From NCBI GenBank assembly GCA_001603005.1, contig LVAJ01000019.1, positions 1 through 51,569 of the forward strand: DNA of 51,569 nt, given 5' to 3'. Source of the stretch: Clostridiales bacterium Firm_04. GTDB taxonomy: Bacteria; Bacillota; Clostridia; Oscillospirales; Ruminococcaceae. This document shows positions 1-7,846 of this stretch, piece by piece. The first letter of the stretch is position 1, and each line of letters starts with the position of its first letter. The notes below the pieces were generated by a model. That model did not search any database, had not been told where the DNA came from, and saw nothing but the letters and a program-made list of their open reading frames with translations. The position numbers were made by a program, and so were the translations under genes.

Positions 1-11
1 GGCGCGCACCA

Positions 12-175
12 GAGAGGAGAAGATAAGGAAAGAGAGAGCGCGAGAGGGAAAACCTTAGGGAGAGGGGAGACCGGAGCGCAGCGACGACTTCCCTTTCCCT
101 ATGGTTGTCCCTCTCGCACCCGCGCCCCGCGCCCAGTCAAATGAAACGTCGGACAAAAGATAAAGAAAGGAGGAC
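12..175 (+). repeat. Family A long-hairpin repeat, copy A1
   Basis: Purine-rich block that recurs at 12225-12425, at 37746-37992 (inverted) and at the right edge (inverted). The arm at about 40-67 (CGAGAGGGAAAACCTTAGGG and on) pairs imperfectly with the arm at about 89-116, giving about 28 paired positions around a loop of some 20 bases. No ORF is kept between copies. Bases 176-316 hold only a short tail with GTGAATCGTGAAGAA, a motif also found at the ends of other repeats, and no gene that I can see. Confidence 0.75.
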
Positions 176-316
176 GAAAGCGCCCTGCATACAATTGCAG
201 CAGCATATAGTGAATCGTGAAGAACGAAAAACGACCGCCCGCCTGCGTTTCCTCAAACAAATATCGCCGTATAACATGAAAATTTCGTGAGAAAACAAAA
301 AAATCGCAAAAGGGTA

Positions 317-345
317 TGGACATTTCCGGCAAAATCATGTATAAT
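317..345 (+). promoter_or_regulatory. Sigma-A promoter for the foldase lipoprotein
   Basis: TGGACA (-35), 17 bases, TATAAT (-10). The start codon lies about 58 bases after the -10. Confidence 0.8.
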
Positions 346-403
346 AGCAATGTATCGGGTTTTTTAGAAACTACCCTAAATTTGAAGGAGGCTCTTTTTA
401 CCT

Positions 404-1879
404 ATGAACTTTTTCAGAAAAGCCGCAGCAGCCGCTCTTGCTGTGTGCTCCGTTCTCAGCTGCACCGGATGCGGTGAGAATACGGCAAATGTCATGCAGG
501 TCGGCGGCAGCGATGTCCGCGCCGGCATCTACCTCTATTATGCTACCAGCGCATTCGGCGAGGCGATCAATGTCCTGCGCGACGGCGGCGAACAGTTTGA
601 GGGCGCGACAGTCACAGAAGATTACAGCAAAGTCCTTTCTCAGCGGGATATCGACGGCGTGACCGCAGAAACATGGATCCAGAACAAAGCCGCTGAACAC
701 TGCGCTACCTTCATGGAGATCGAAAAGGAATTTGATTCGCTCGGTCTGACACTCACCGGCGAGCAGCTCGCAGCTGCCGAAAGCAGCGCCGCGACCGGTC
801 TTTCCTATTACGGCGACTTCTTCAAGGCGACCGGCATCGGCGAGCAGTCCATTAAGGATATCATGCTCAATTCCTATAAGCAGGAAGCGATCTGGGATGC
901 CTATTACGGCGAAGGCGGCAGTGAGAATATTCAGGAGCAGGAGCTCTACGACAACTACAAGGATAATCACATCCGCATCAAGTATATCGAAATGCCGCTC
1001 AAGGACGGCGAGGGCAATCTGCTGAAGGCGGACGGCAAGGAAGAAATCGAAAAGATGGCGAAGGATTACCTGAACCGCCTCGGCAAGAAGAAGGATGAAG
1101 CCGACAAGATGAAGGAGTTCGACTTCCTGATCGAGGAGCATCAGAATTATGTGACCTCGCTCTCCGAAGCAGCCGTCACCACGACCGATTCCGACGGCAA
1201 GACCATTACCACGCCGACCACCGCGAAGATCACCACCGATAAGGACGGCAACACCGGCACCACGACCGGCGATGCGACCACGGCACCGGCTGTCACCACG
1301 ACCGCGCCCGCTGCGGATGCGGAAACCGAACCGGAGACCGATGAGAACGGCGAGACCGTGACAAGCGCAGAGGTCACCACAACAACAACGACCACCACCG
1401 AGACCACGACGACCACCACGACCACCGCTGCCGGCATCAATTATGATACCGAAAAGGAGCGCGTGCTCGTCGTCAGCACGACCGCAAAGCCGGATGAGGA
1501 CAAGAAAGAGGAAACCACGACCGAACCGTCCTACACACCGTGCGAAAAGGTCTACAACTGGGCGACCGATCCGAAAACGGAGTACCTCAAGCCGGAGCTC
1601 ATCAAGGATGACGAGTGCTATTATGTCGTCATCAAAATGGACATCGAGGACCGCATGACAGCGGACGACCTCTGGTCTGAAAGCGCGATCGAAAATGTGC
1701 GGCAGGATCTGTACTACGACACATTCCTCGAAATGCTGAACAGCAAGGCAAAGGATCTCCCCACAACGCGCAATGAGAAGGCGTTCAGGCGCTACAAGGT
1801 TCTGGATATCGACTACATCGGCTATCAGAACTCGCTCATGCAGGCATATTCCAATATGTACGGCGGTCTGACAGGCTGA
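404..1879 (+). CDS. PrsA/SurA-like peptidyl-prolyl isomerase lipoprotein
   Basis: 491 aa. AAGGAGG lies 12 bases before ATG. The N-terminus is a lipoprotein signal: basic start, Ala/Leu core, and a lipobox ending SCTGCG, so Cys23 should be lipidated and the protein anchored outside the membrane. Residues 30-180 resemble the SurA/PrsA helical chaperone domain. At about 190-205 the segment HIRIKYIEMPL resembles the first strand of a parvulin rotamase domain, followed by its usual helix. A Thr-rich stretch (about 255-350, with runs of seven or eight Thr) then interrupts the rotamase region before it resumes near YNWATDP. It stands alone, with its own promoter and terminator. The role in folding exported proteins is from the family; isomerase activity is uncertain because of the interruption. 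Confidence 0.8.
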   Translation: MNFFRKAAAAALAVCSVLSCTGCGENTANVMQVGGSDVRAGIYLYYATSAFGEAINVLRDGGEQFEGATVTEDYSKVLSQRDIDGVTAETWIQNKAAEHCATFMEIEKEFDSLGLTLTGEQLAAAESSAATGLSYYGDFFKATGIGEQSIKDIMLNSYKQEAIWDAYYGEGGSENIQEQELYDNYKDNHIRIKYIEMPLKDGEGNLLKADGKEEIEKMAKDYLNRLGKKKDEADKMKEFDFLIEEHQNYVTSLSEAAVTTTDSDGKTITTPTTAKITTDKDGNTGTTTGDATTAPAVTTTAPAADAETEPETDENGETVTSAEVTTTTTTTTETTTTTTTTAAGINYDTEKERVLVVSTTAKPDEDKKEETTTEPSYTPCEKVYNWATDPKTEYLKPELIKDDECYYVVIKMDIEDRMTADDLWSESAIENVRQDLYYDTFLEMLNSKAKDLPTTRNEKAFRRYKVLDIDYIGYQNSLMQAYSNMYGGLTG

Positions 1880-1899
1880 CCTATTGACCTATGAAACAA

Positions 1900-1937
1900 A
1901 ACAGGCAGGGCATCTGAAACCCTGCCTGTTGTTTTTT
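1900..1937 (+). terminator. Intrinsic terminator after the lipoprotein gene
   Basis: ACAGGCAGGG pairs with CCCTGCCTGT around a 9-base loop and is followed by GTTTTTT. Confidence 0.85.
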
Positions 1938-1943
1938 ACGCAA

Positions 1944-1987
1944 AACCGGCACCGATTTTTTTCGCATCGGCGCCGGTTCTTTTTTTG
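1944..1987. terminator. Second hairpin, probably bidirectional terminator
   Basis: AACCGGCACCGAT pairs with ATCGGCGCCGGTT, then a plus-strand T run. It sits between convergent genes and may serve both strands; the minus-strand T run is weaker. Confidence 0.7.
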
Positions 1988-2008
1988 TATTGAGATCGGT
2001 GCTGCCGG

Positions 2009-2311
2009 TCAGAACTGCATGTTCATCCAGACCGGATAGCCGTGCACCAGAAATCCCCAGAGGAGCACCGTCAATACAACCAGCAGCTCGCCGGCGATCC
2101 AGCAGACCGCCTGCTGCTTTTTGTCCGCCAGCGGCTTTTTCATGCAAAGCAGGATCACGCCGATCTCAAATGCAATGAATGCGGCGGTTTCCAGCACCAC
2201 AACTGCATTGACGGGCAGACTTTCCTGAAACATCGCCAGACCGATGATGAAATAATTGACAAAAACGGTCAGCATCAGGATCAATCCAAGCTTCTTGACA
2301 AACGGTTTCAT
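2009..2311 (-). CDS. Small three-helix membrane protein, unknown function
   Basis: 100 aa from the ATG at 2311, which is preceded by AGGAGG and 8 bases. An upstream in-frame ATG is rejected because it lies before this Shine-Dalgarno. Three hydrophobic segments are visible: LGLILMLTVFVNYFIIGLAM, an Ala/Val-rich one near residues 35-55, and one near 68-88. It follows mnmA by 23 bases and is probably the last gene of the desulfurase-mnmA operon. I do not recognise the family; nothing in it suggests a role in tRNA thiolation. Confidence 0.7.
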   Translation of the reverse strand: MKPFVKKLGLILMLTVFVNYFIIGLAMFQESLPVNAVVVLETAAFIAFEIGVILLCMKKPLADKKQQAVCWIAGELLVVLTVLLWGFLVHGYPVWMNMQF

Positions 2312-2334
2312 TTTGACTTCCTCCTTGTGCATGC

Positions 2335-3429
2335 TTATTCTGCTTGTACTTGTACACTTCCTGTTCCGCAGATCGTGCCGCCGCCGAGCACGGTATCGCC
2401 GTCATAGCAGACTGCCGCCTGCCCTGCCGTGATCGCCCGCTGCGGTTCATCGAACTGCAAAATTGCCGTATCTGCGCCGGTAAAGGTTAATGTCGCAGGC
2501 TGCGCCGGATGCCGGTACCGGATCTTTGCAAGGCAGCGCACGGGCGCCTGCGGCAGATCGCCCGCCGTCCAGCTGACCTGCTCCAGCGTGCAGGTATCCT
2601 CAAACAAATCTTTGTTCTCGCCGATGATGACGCGGTTGTTCGGCACATCCAGCCCGCAGACATATGCCGGCTTGCCGACCGCAATGCCCAGTCCGCGCCG
2701 CTGCCCGACCGTATAATGGATCAGTCCGCGGTGTCTGCCGAGCACATTGCCCTGCAAATCGACAAAATCGCCGCCTTCCGGCGTGATGCTACTCTGCTGC
2801 TCGACAATGCGGGCATAGTCGCCGTCCGGCACAAAGCAGATATCCTGCGAATCCCGCTTATGCGCCGTGACAAAGCCCTGTGCCTCCGCGATCGCGCGCA
2901 CCTCGGTTTTCGTCATCCCGCCGAGCGGCAGCATGATATGCGAGAGCTGCGCCTGCGTCAGCATATAGAGCACATAGCTCTGATCCTTGGAATGATCCGC
3001 GCCGCGCCGGAGCTGATAACCTGCATCGGTCTCAACGATCTGCGCATAATGCCCCGTCACGACCTTGTCGCAGCCGAGCGCTTCCGCGCGTTCCAGCAGC
3101 TTTTCAAATTTGAGATAGCGGTTGCATTCGATGCAGGGATTCGGCGTTTTTCCGCAGAGATAACAGCTGACAAAATTGCCGATGACCTTCTCCCGAAACA
3201 GATCGGTGAAGTTGAACACATAAAACGGAATGCCGAGCCGGTTCGCGACCGCGCGCGCATCCTCTGTGTCATCGAGCGAGCAGCAGGTTTTCTCCGCCGC
3301 AAGCCCCGCATCCTCGTTGTCATAGAGCCGCATGGTGCAACCGATGCACTCGTAGCCCGCCTGCATGGTCAGGTAGGCTGCGACGCTCGAATCCACGCCG
3401 CCGCTCATTGCGATCAATGCTTTTTTCAT
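2335..3429 (-). CDS. mnmA: tRNA-specific 2-thiouridylase MnmA
   Basis: 364 aa, normal for the family. It uses ATP and persulfide sulfur to thiolate U34 of the Lys, Glu and Gln tRNA anticodons. The PP-loop SGGVDSS is at residues 9-15. The two catalytic cysteines are in PNPCIECN (Cys99) and SQDICFVP (Cys198). HKRDSQDICF and HYTVGQRRGLG are also family signatures. It starts 21 bases after the stop of the cysteine desulfurase gene on the same strand, which fits direct sulfur supply to MnmA by that enzyme. Confidence 0.97.
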   Translation of the reverse strand: MKKALIAMSGGVDSSVAAYLTMQAGYECIGCTMRLYDNEDAGLAAEKTCCSLDDTEDARAVANRLGIPFYVFNFTDLFREKVIGNFVSCYLCGKTPNPCIECNRYLKFEKLLERAEALGCDKVVTGHYAQIVETDAGYQLRRGADHSKDQSYVLYMLTQAQLSHIMLPLGGMTKTEVRAIAEAQGFVTAHKRDSQDICFVPDGDYARIVEQQSSITPEGGDFVDLQGNVLGRHRGLIHYTVGQRRGLGIAVGKPAYVCGLDVPNNRVIIGENKDLFEDTCTLEQVSWTAGDLPQAPVRCLAKIRYRHPAQPATLTFTGADTAILQFDEPQRAITAGQAAVCYDGDTVLGGGTICGTGSVQVQAE

Positions 3430-3450
3430 TTGCCGTACTGCCTCTCTGTT

Positions 3451-4596
3451 CTATCTGTGCGAAATTGCCCGCAGCCGCTCTACGTTTTCCCGCACGGCTG
3501 CAATGAGTGTCTGCCGGTCGCTGTCGGTCAGCTCCGCGCCGATCGTCAGCCGGAGTGCCCCGCGTGCCAGCGCATCGCTCCTGCCGATCGCCCGCAGCAC
3601 ATGACTCGGCTCTGCCGCGCCGGATGCACACGCGCTCCCGACGGATGCGCAGATGCCCCGTTCGCCGAGCAGCAGCAATAGCGTTTCACTTTCGATGCCC
3701 GCAAAGCAAAAGCTGATATTGGACGGCAGACGCATTTCCGCATCGCCGTTGAGCATGCTTCCGGGGATCTCCGAGAGCGCCGCGATGATCGCATCGCGCT
3801 GCCGGCGGACTGCTGCCGATTCGGATTCCATTTCTGCGCAGGCTTCCGCGAGCGCTGCCGCCATGCCGACGATCGCGGGGATATTCTCCGTTCCTGCGCG
3901 GCGATTGCGTTCCTGTGCGCCGCCGTAAATCAGCGGAGTCAGGGAAATTCCGCGCCGTGCATAGAGAAAGCCCGCGCCCTTCGGTCCGCCGAATTTGTGT
4001 GCGGATGCGGAGAGCAGGTCGATCTGCATCTCCTCGGTGTCGATCGGGAGATGTCCCGCCGCCTGCACAGCATCGGTATGGAACAGCACGCCGCGCTGCC
4101 GGCAGACTGCGCCGATCTCCGCGGCAGGCTGGATCGTTCCGATCTCATTGTTCGCGAACATCACGCTGACGAGCGCCGTATCCGGACGGATCGCCGCAGC
4201 GACCTGTTCCGCGGAGACAATGCCGCGTTCGCCGACATCGAGCAGCGTGATCTCCCAGCCGTCTGCACGCAGCGCATCGAGCGTCCGCAGCACGGCATGG
4301 TGCTCGAAGGCGGCGGAGATGATATGTTTTTTGTCGGATCTTGCGCCGATCTCCGCAGCGGAGCGGATCGCCTGATTGTCGGATTCGCTGCCGCCGGATG
4401 TAAAAATGATCCCGGACGGCGCCGCATGGATGCAGTCTGCGATCTGCCGGCGGGCGTCCTCAAGTGCTTTTTTCGCTGCCTGCCCGAACGGATACGCGCC
4501 GGAAGCATTGGCGTAGCAATCCGTCAGGAACGGCATCATTGCCTGCAATGCGCAGTCGCGGAGCCGCGTGGTCGCGGCGTGGTCTGCATAGATCAT
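3451..4596 (-). CDS. Cysteine desulfurase (NifS/IscS family), likely MnmA sulfur donor
   Basis: 381 aa from the ATG at 4596, chosen because GGAAGG lies just upstream; the longer ORF start has no binding site. PLP enzyme that takes sulfur from cysteine, leaving alanine and an enzyme persulfide. It starts MIYADHAATT, the usual family opening. PLP lysine is Lys201 in SASAHKFGGPKG, the aspartate/glutamine pair is in HTDAVQAAG, and the catalytic loop cysteine is Cys323 in GSACASG. First gene of a three-gene operon with mnmA. Pairing with mnmA suggests a tRNA-thiolation role rather than general Fe-S assembly; no iscU or other Fe-S scaffold gene is nearby. Confidence 0.92.
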   Translation of the reverse strand: MIYADHAATTRLRDCALQAMMPFLTDCYANASGAYPFGQAAKKALEDARRQIADCIHAAPSGIIFTSGGSESDNQAIRSAAEIGARSDKKHIISAAFEHHAVLRTLDALRADGWEITLLDVGERGIVSAEQVAAAIRPDTALVSVMFANNEIGTIQPAAEIGAVCRQRGVLFHTDAVQAAGHLPIDTEEMQIDLLSASAHKFGGPKGAGFLYARRGISLTPLIYGGAQERNRRAGTENIPAIVGMAAALAEACAEMESESAAVRRQRDAIIAALSEIPGSMLNGDAEMRLPSNISFCFAGIESETLLLLLGERGICASVGSACASGAAEPSHVLRAIGRSDALARGALRLTIGAELTDSDRQTLIAAVRENVERLRAISHR

Positions 4597-4644
4597 ACTG
4601 GTCCCTTCCGGTAAACATATTTCTTTTTGTCTATTTACCAAATT

Positions 4645-4673
4645 ATTATACCATGTTTCGCAATATTTGTCAA
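4645..4673 (-). promoter_or_regulatory. Sigma-A promoter for the desulfurase-mnmA operon
   Basis: On the minus strand: TTGACA, 17 bases, TATAAT, both hexamers perfect. Confidence 0.9.
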
Positions 4674-4808
4674 TCCGGATGCGCGGGCAGTGCGGTTATA
4701 TTGGCGTGTGTAATACTGCGCGTTATTATACATTTACAAATCTGCTCTATCAGACTTGTGCATTATTCTAAAAATTGTTGAAGTGATATCGTTTTTAGCT
4801 GAATTGTG

Positions 4809-4837
4809 TTGACAAATTGGAAAATATGCTATATAAT
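4809..4837 (+). promoter_or_regulatory. Consensus promoter for three small genes
   Basis: TTGACA, 17 bases, TATAAT. Right after the -10, at the expected start of transcription, lies a 13-base inverted repeat, GCGAC-AAG-GTCGC (4844-4856), which could be an operator or a 5' stem. Confidence 0.88.
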
Positions 4838-4890
4838 ATAAATGCGACAAGGTCGCTTTCAAACGTCAATTATCAAAAAGGAGGATTTTT

Positions 4891-5046
4891 ATGGCAAGGA
4901 AAATTCGGAGCGATTGTACTGTTGGCAGCTTAGAAAAAAGAATTGGTGCTCCCGGTGTAATCAGAAATGAAAATGGGCGTGACACAAGAAGCGATAAGTT
5001 GATTGGTACAATCAGAAAAGAAGCGGAAAAGAAAAATAAGAAATAA
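4891..5046 (+). CDS. Small basic protein, unknown function
   Basis: 51 aa, starting MARKIRSDCTVGSLEK and ending in a Lys-rich tail. AAAAAGGAGG ends 6 bases before ATG, about as strong a ribosome binding site as one sees. The protein is very basic, has one Cys and no membrane segment, and repeats a short R-x-D/RSD pattern (KIRSD near the start, DTRSDKLIGT later). It is first in a row with two other small genes and lies directly behind a consensus promoter. It has clearly lower GC than the genes around it. The promoter and ribosome binding site make it very likely real; function unknown. Confidence 0.75.
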   Translation: MARKIRSDCTVGSLEKRIGAPGVIRNENGRDTRSDKLIGTIRKEAEKKNKK

Positions 5047-5076
5047 TAGTATTTCCGATTGAAAAGGAGAATGTTT

Positions 5077-5295
5077 ATGGCTAAATATATCGTTGAATTG
5101 CATTTTTCGGATGGTGAAATCGTTGATGATCCTGATATGAAGTTCGATACTGAAGAAGATGCATATGAGTATGGTCTTTATCTTCACAGTTGCATGAACA
5201 CTGGAAAGGAAATATTACATATGTCTAACCCGGGCGATTATCCTCTGGACGATGATGCAGATGATGACTACGAAATTGTTGTAAAAAAAGCGTAA
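5077..5295 (+). CDS. Small acidic protein, unknown function
   Basis: 72 aa from the ATG at 5077, 7 bases after AAGGAG; an ATG at 5071 is too close to the binding site. Acidic: Asp/Glu dominate, with the run DDDADDDYE near the C-terminus, the reverse of its basic neighbour. It opens with a beta-like stretch (MAKYIVELHFSDGEIV). It follows the 51-aa gene by 30 bases and probably shares its promoter. Opposite charge could mean that the two proteins bind each other, but this is a guess. Confidence 0.7.
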   Translation: MAKYIVELHFSDGEIVDDPDMKFDTEEDAYEYGLYLHSCMNTGKEILHMSNPGDYPLDDDADDDYEIVVKKA

Positions 5296-5408
5296 GCTCA
5301 AAAGCAGGACTACAACTCCATTCATGCTTTTTATTATATTGATGAGAAAGTGCTGTTTAGCATTTTTTCATGGAAGTCAATGTTGAAAGTGTCGAAAGGA
5401 GAGAAAAT

Positions 5409-5741
5409 TTGAACGGAAAAGGTTTATGGGCAAGCCTGAAAAAAGGTCTAAGCGGAGCGGGCATCTCACATGCATTAAAAGCGTATGGGGGCTCAATGGT
5501 AAATGGCTTAAAAAAGCTGGCGCTACGAAGCGGGTTGAAAGGATTCGCATTGGGCGCAGTTGGAGCTGCGGGAATTACCGGAGCAGGCGTAAGCTGTTAT
5601 TATCGACGTAAATACGTCAAAAAGCTTCCGGAACTTGGCAATAAAGATTATTCCGTTACGCAGGTGTCTACCTCGCAGGTTGTCGATGCAGAAAACCATA
5701 TTGAAGATTCTAATTCTGTCTCTAATAGCGAAACAACATAA
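5409..5741 (+). CDS. Small Gly-rich membrane-associated protein, unknown
   Basis: 110 aa if it starts at TTG 5409, which has AAAGGAG 7 bases upstream; an in-frame ATG at 5370 lacks a binding site. The first half is Gly/Ala/Lys-rich and amphipathic (GLWASLKKGLSGAGISHAL). A hydrophobic Gly-rich segment follows (GFALGAVGAAGITGAGVSCYY), then a basic YRRKYVKK and a polar tail rich in Ser, Asn and Val. This suggests one membrane segment with the tail on the other side. It is third in the small-gene row. A bacteriocin-like or membrane-active peptide is possible, but there is no leader motif or export gene to support it. Confidence 0.6.
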   Translation: MNGKGLWASLKKGLSGAGISHALKAYGGSMVNGLKKLALRSGLKGFALGAVGAAGITGAGVSCYYRRKYVKKLPELGNKDYSVTQVSTSQVVDAENHIEDSNSVSNSETT

Positions 5742-5747
5742 CTTCCA

Positions 5748-5775
5748 GCCGCCGGAGTGAAAACTTCGGCGGCGA
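5748..5775 (+). terminator. Hairpin after the small-gene row, weak terminator
   Basis: GCCGCCG and CGGCGGC pair, with AGT/ACT extending the stem; only a mixed AT tail follows instead of a T run. Confidence 0.45.
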
Positions 5776-5867
5776 TTATTATGTGCCTGTTTGAGCCAAT
5801 TAAAAAATGTATTTCACCATTCACTTTTCTGCTGAGAGAAGTCACACATGAATAGCCGGATGAAATC

Positions 5868-5904
5868 ACAAAATCCCCGCCCTGACAGTTCAGAGCGGGG
5901 ATCA
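5868..5904 (-). terminator. Terminator of the dockerin-like gene
   Basis: On the minus strand ATCCCCGC pairs with GCGGGGAT around CTCTGAACTGTCAGG, whose own ends pair, followed by TTTTGTG. Confidence 0.7.
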
Positions 5905-5922
5905 CTGTTTCGGGGATCCGTT

Positions 5923-6777
5923 TCAGTTCAGCGTCTTGACATAGCCGTAGCTGTTGTTGTCCATTCTGCCGTTTTCCGGACCGTGACCGTACTGCAGCAG
6001 CCAGTAGTCCCATGTGGTGACCGACCAGTCACCGTTCAGGCTGATCGCTGCGGTCATGACATCCGAACGCGCACCGCTCGGCAGCTGACCGTTGTTGTTG
6101 TAAACGATGTCATACATTGCGTCCACATCGGAGTAGATACCGTAGCCGTGATCCAGCGCGTACATATAGGAGTCGCCGTTCACATCGCCCTGCTTGATCG
6201 GGCGGATGACATAGGACGTCGTCCAGTTGACGCCGCCGCGGCGCATGGAGCCGTTGCCCATGCTGTAGCTGACATCATAGGTGACCTTGTTGTTGACCAG
6301 CTCCACGACCTTGATACTGCCGGACACACTCGTGACGAAAACCGTCTTGGAGGTGCTGCCGTTTGTCAGAACGATCTGGTCGCCGATCTGCGGGTTAAAT
6401 TCCTTCGAGGATGCATAAAGCTCCATGAAAACAGTCGTGTCATAGTAATTCTGTGCGAGGGCTCTTGCCAGTGCGTCAGAACCGCTCAGCTGGGTGCCGG
6501 AATAGCGGTTGGACGGTGTCTGGCTGCTGTAGCCCTTGCCGACGACCACGCCGCTCGAAATGTTATCGCTGTTTGTCCAGTTTTTGCCGGACTTGAACTT
6601 TGTCGAAGTCTTCCATGTTGAAACTGCCTGATTCATTGTGCTCTGCTGCTCGCGCTCCAGCTGTGTATAGTCGCTGTACACGAATGCAGATGCGGAGATC
6701 GCCTGTGTCAGCGCACCGCAAACCGCCATTGCGCCCGCGAGCGCTGCTGCTGTGATTCTTGCCTTCATTGTTTTCAT
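5923..6777 (-). CDS. Secreted protein with degenerate dockerin-like C-terminus
   Basis: 284 aa from ATG 6777, preceded by GAGGTG. A signal peptide is clear: MKTMKARITAAALAGAMAV, with likely cleavage after ASA near residue 32. Residues 35-190 look like an all-beta domain I do not recognise. From about 195, GDVNGDSYMYALDHG matches the first calcium loop of a type I dockerin (D-x-N-x-D), and SLNGDWSVTTWDYWLLQYG, about 55 residues later, matches a second loop with its first Asp replaced. Ruminococci use dockerins to attach proteins to cohesins. Here the missing ligands make binding doubtful; the tail could be a diverged dockerin or an EF-hand relic. Monocistronic, own promoter and terminator. Confidence 0.7.
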   Translation of the reverse strand: MKTMKARITAAALAGAMAVCGALTQAISASAFVYSDYTQLEREQQSTMNQAVSTWKTSTKFKSGKNWTNSDNISSGVVVGKGYSSQTPSNRYSGTQLSGSDALARALAQNYYDTTVFMELYASSKEFNPQIGDQIVLTNGSTSKTVFVTSVSGSIKVVELVNNKVTYDVSYSMGNGSMRRGGVNWTTSYVIRPIKQGDVNGDSYMYALDHGYGIYSDVDAMYDIVYNNNGQLPSGARSDVMTAAISLNGDWSVTTWDYWLLQYGHGPENGRMDNNSYGYVKTLN

Positions 6778-6834
6778 TCTTTGCACCTCATTTGAAAAGT
6801 ATTTGCACAACGCATTCCGGTGTGCATGGTTCGG

Positions 6835-6863
6835 ATTATACCACATGTTGAATCATATGTCAA
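6835..6863 (-). promoter_or_regulatory. Promoter of the dockerin-like gene
   Basis: Minus strand: TTGACA, 17 bases, TATAAT. The 5' leader is about 55 bases. Confidence 0.88.
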
Positions 6864-6984
6864 TATTATTTTCTGTATTTTAATAATTATTTGATTAAAA
6901 GTAAATTGCTGCATTTTCATTTCAGATCCGGTATGCATATTCTTGATTGTTTCGGATTCATCCAAAACAAACACAAAATCGCTG

Positions 6985-7110
6985 CTGATACGGAGAAAGC
7001 TTAAAAATGTCTAAATATTTGTGTGAATATTTCTGAAATCATAAATATTTACACATTTCAGATGAAATATACAAATATTTATGCAACCGGCATGATCCTG
7101 AAATAATTCC
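6985..7110. other. AT-rich block with AAATATTT at 30-bp spacing
   Basis: The palindrome AAATATTT occurs at 7013, 7043 and 7073, exactly 30 bases apart, with related GAATATTT between. CTGAAAT (7033) and ATTTCAG form an inverted repeat around the middle copy. It lies 120 bases or more upstream of the minus-strand promoter at 6835. No gene is seen between 6864 and 7310. Confidence 0.5.
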
Positions 7111-7311
7111 GGAATGATCATCTTATTCTATACAAAATTGATGCTGATACGTACAGTTTTCATCGGAATATGTCTGATGTTGCATTTTTCAAAAAGAATA
7201 TTTATTTAGAAGCCGTTCAAAGTATGCGGAAAATGTGCGGATGCTGCGGCGCGGATGACAGAGGATTGCACCGTGCATTTGGATGCACGATTTGCGCGCG
7301 ACGGATTGCGC

Positions 7312-7605
7312 ATTTCGCGTATGCATGTCGCGTTTGAATGTCGGGTTAGTGTATGTCGCGTTTGAATGTCGCGTTTGTGTATGTCGCGTTTGTGCATGTC
7401 AGGATGCATGTCTCCAAAGAAGTATCCGCTGCGCGGATGCTATTATAGAATGGGGACTTCTATCGCAAGTCCCCAAGCCCGCCAAGCTCTTGAACGCTGG
7501 GGAGTTTCGCCCGTTGCGACGGGCGACAAGGGCTCTGCCCTTGACCCGCGAACTTTTGAAAAAGTTCGATCAAAACTTTAATGCTGTGCGCGCCGGATAT
7601 GTCAT
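7312..7605 (+). repeat. Structured modular repeat, copy R1
   Basis: Starts with a tandem array of ATGTCGCGTTTG-like units (to 7412). A CCGC/GCGG hairpin follows, then GGGGACTT..AAGTCCCC, CGCCCGT-TGCG-ACGGGCG, CAAGGGC-TCT-GCCCTTG and GAACTTTT-GA-AAAAGTTC, ending AACTTTAATGCTG. It lacks the downstream module found in R2 and R5-R7. TTCACTA-like short repeats follow at 7665-7685. No promoter or ORF of its own is evident. Confidence 0.85.
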
Positions 7606-7760
7606 GCAGGACTTATGTGCTCGTTTTCAAATGATCGCGCAGCGATACCGCTGTTTTTCACTATTCACTATTCACCATTCACTTTATCTATGGACTGCAC
7701 AAATTCCTCATAAATTGCGATACATTTCTCATTTCTTGCGCCGTATTTGCCCCGAATCCA

Positions 7761-7789
7761 TTGACATCCCCCGCGGATTGTGCTACAAT
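7761..7789 (+). promoter_or_regulatory. Promoter of the phosphofructokinase gene
   Basis: TTGACA, 17 bases ending in TGC, TACAAT. Confidence 0.88.
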
Positions 7790-7846
7790 GAAACTGAAAT
7801 TTCACGGCTTTTCGCATTATTTTACGGAATCACGGAGGAAAACAAC

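Noticed and set aside
1147..1440. Val-rich ORF opposite the Thr-rich stretch
   Set aside because: Shadow of the Thr codons (ACC/ACG read backwards as GGT/CGT and shifted).
7283..7846. N-terminal extension of the phosphofructokinase frame
   Set aside because: The extension runs through repeat R1 and the promoter; the normal family start has a good ribosome binding site at 7847.
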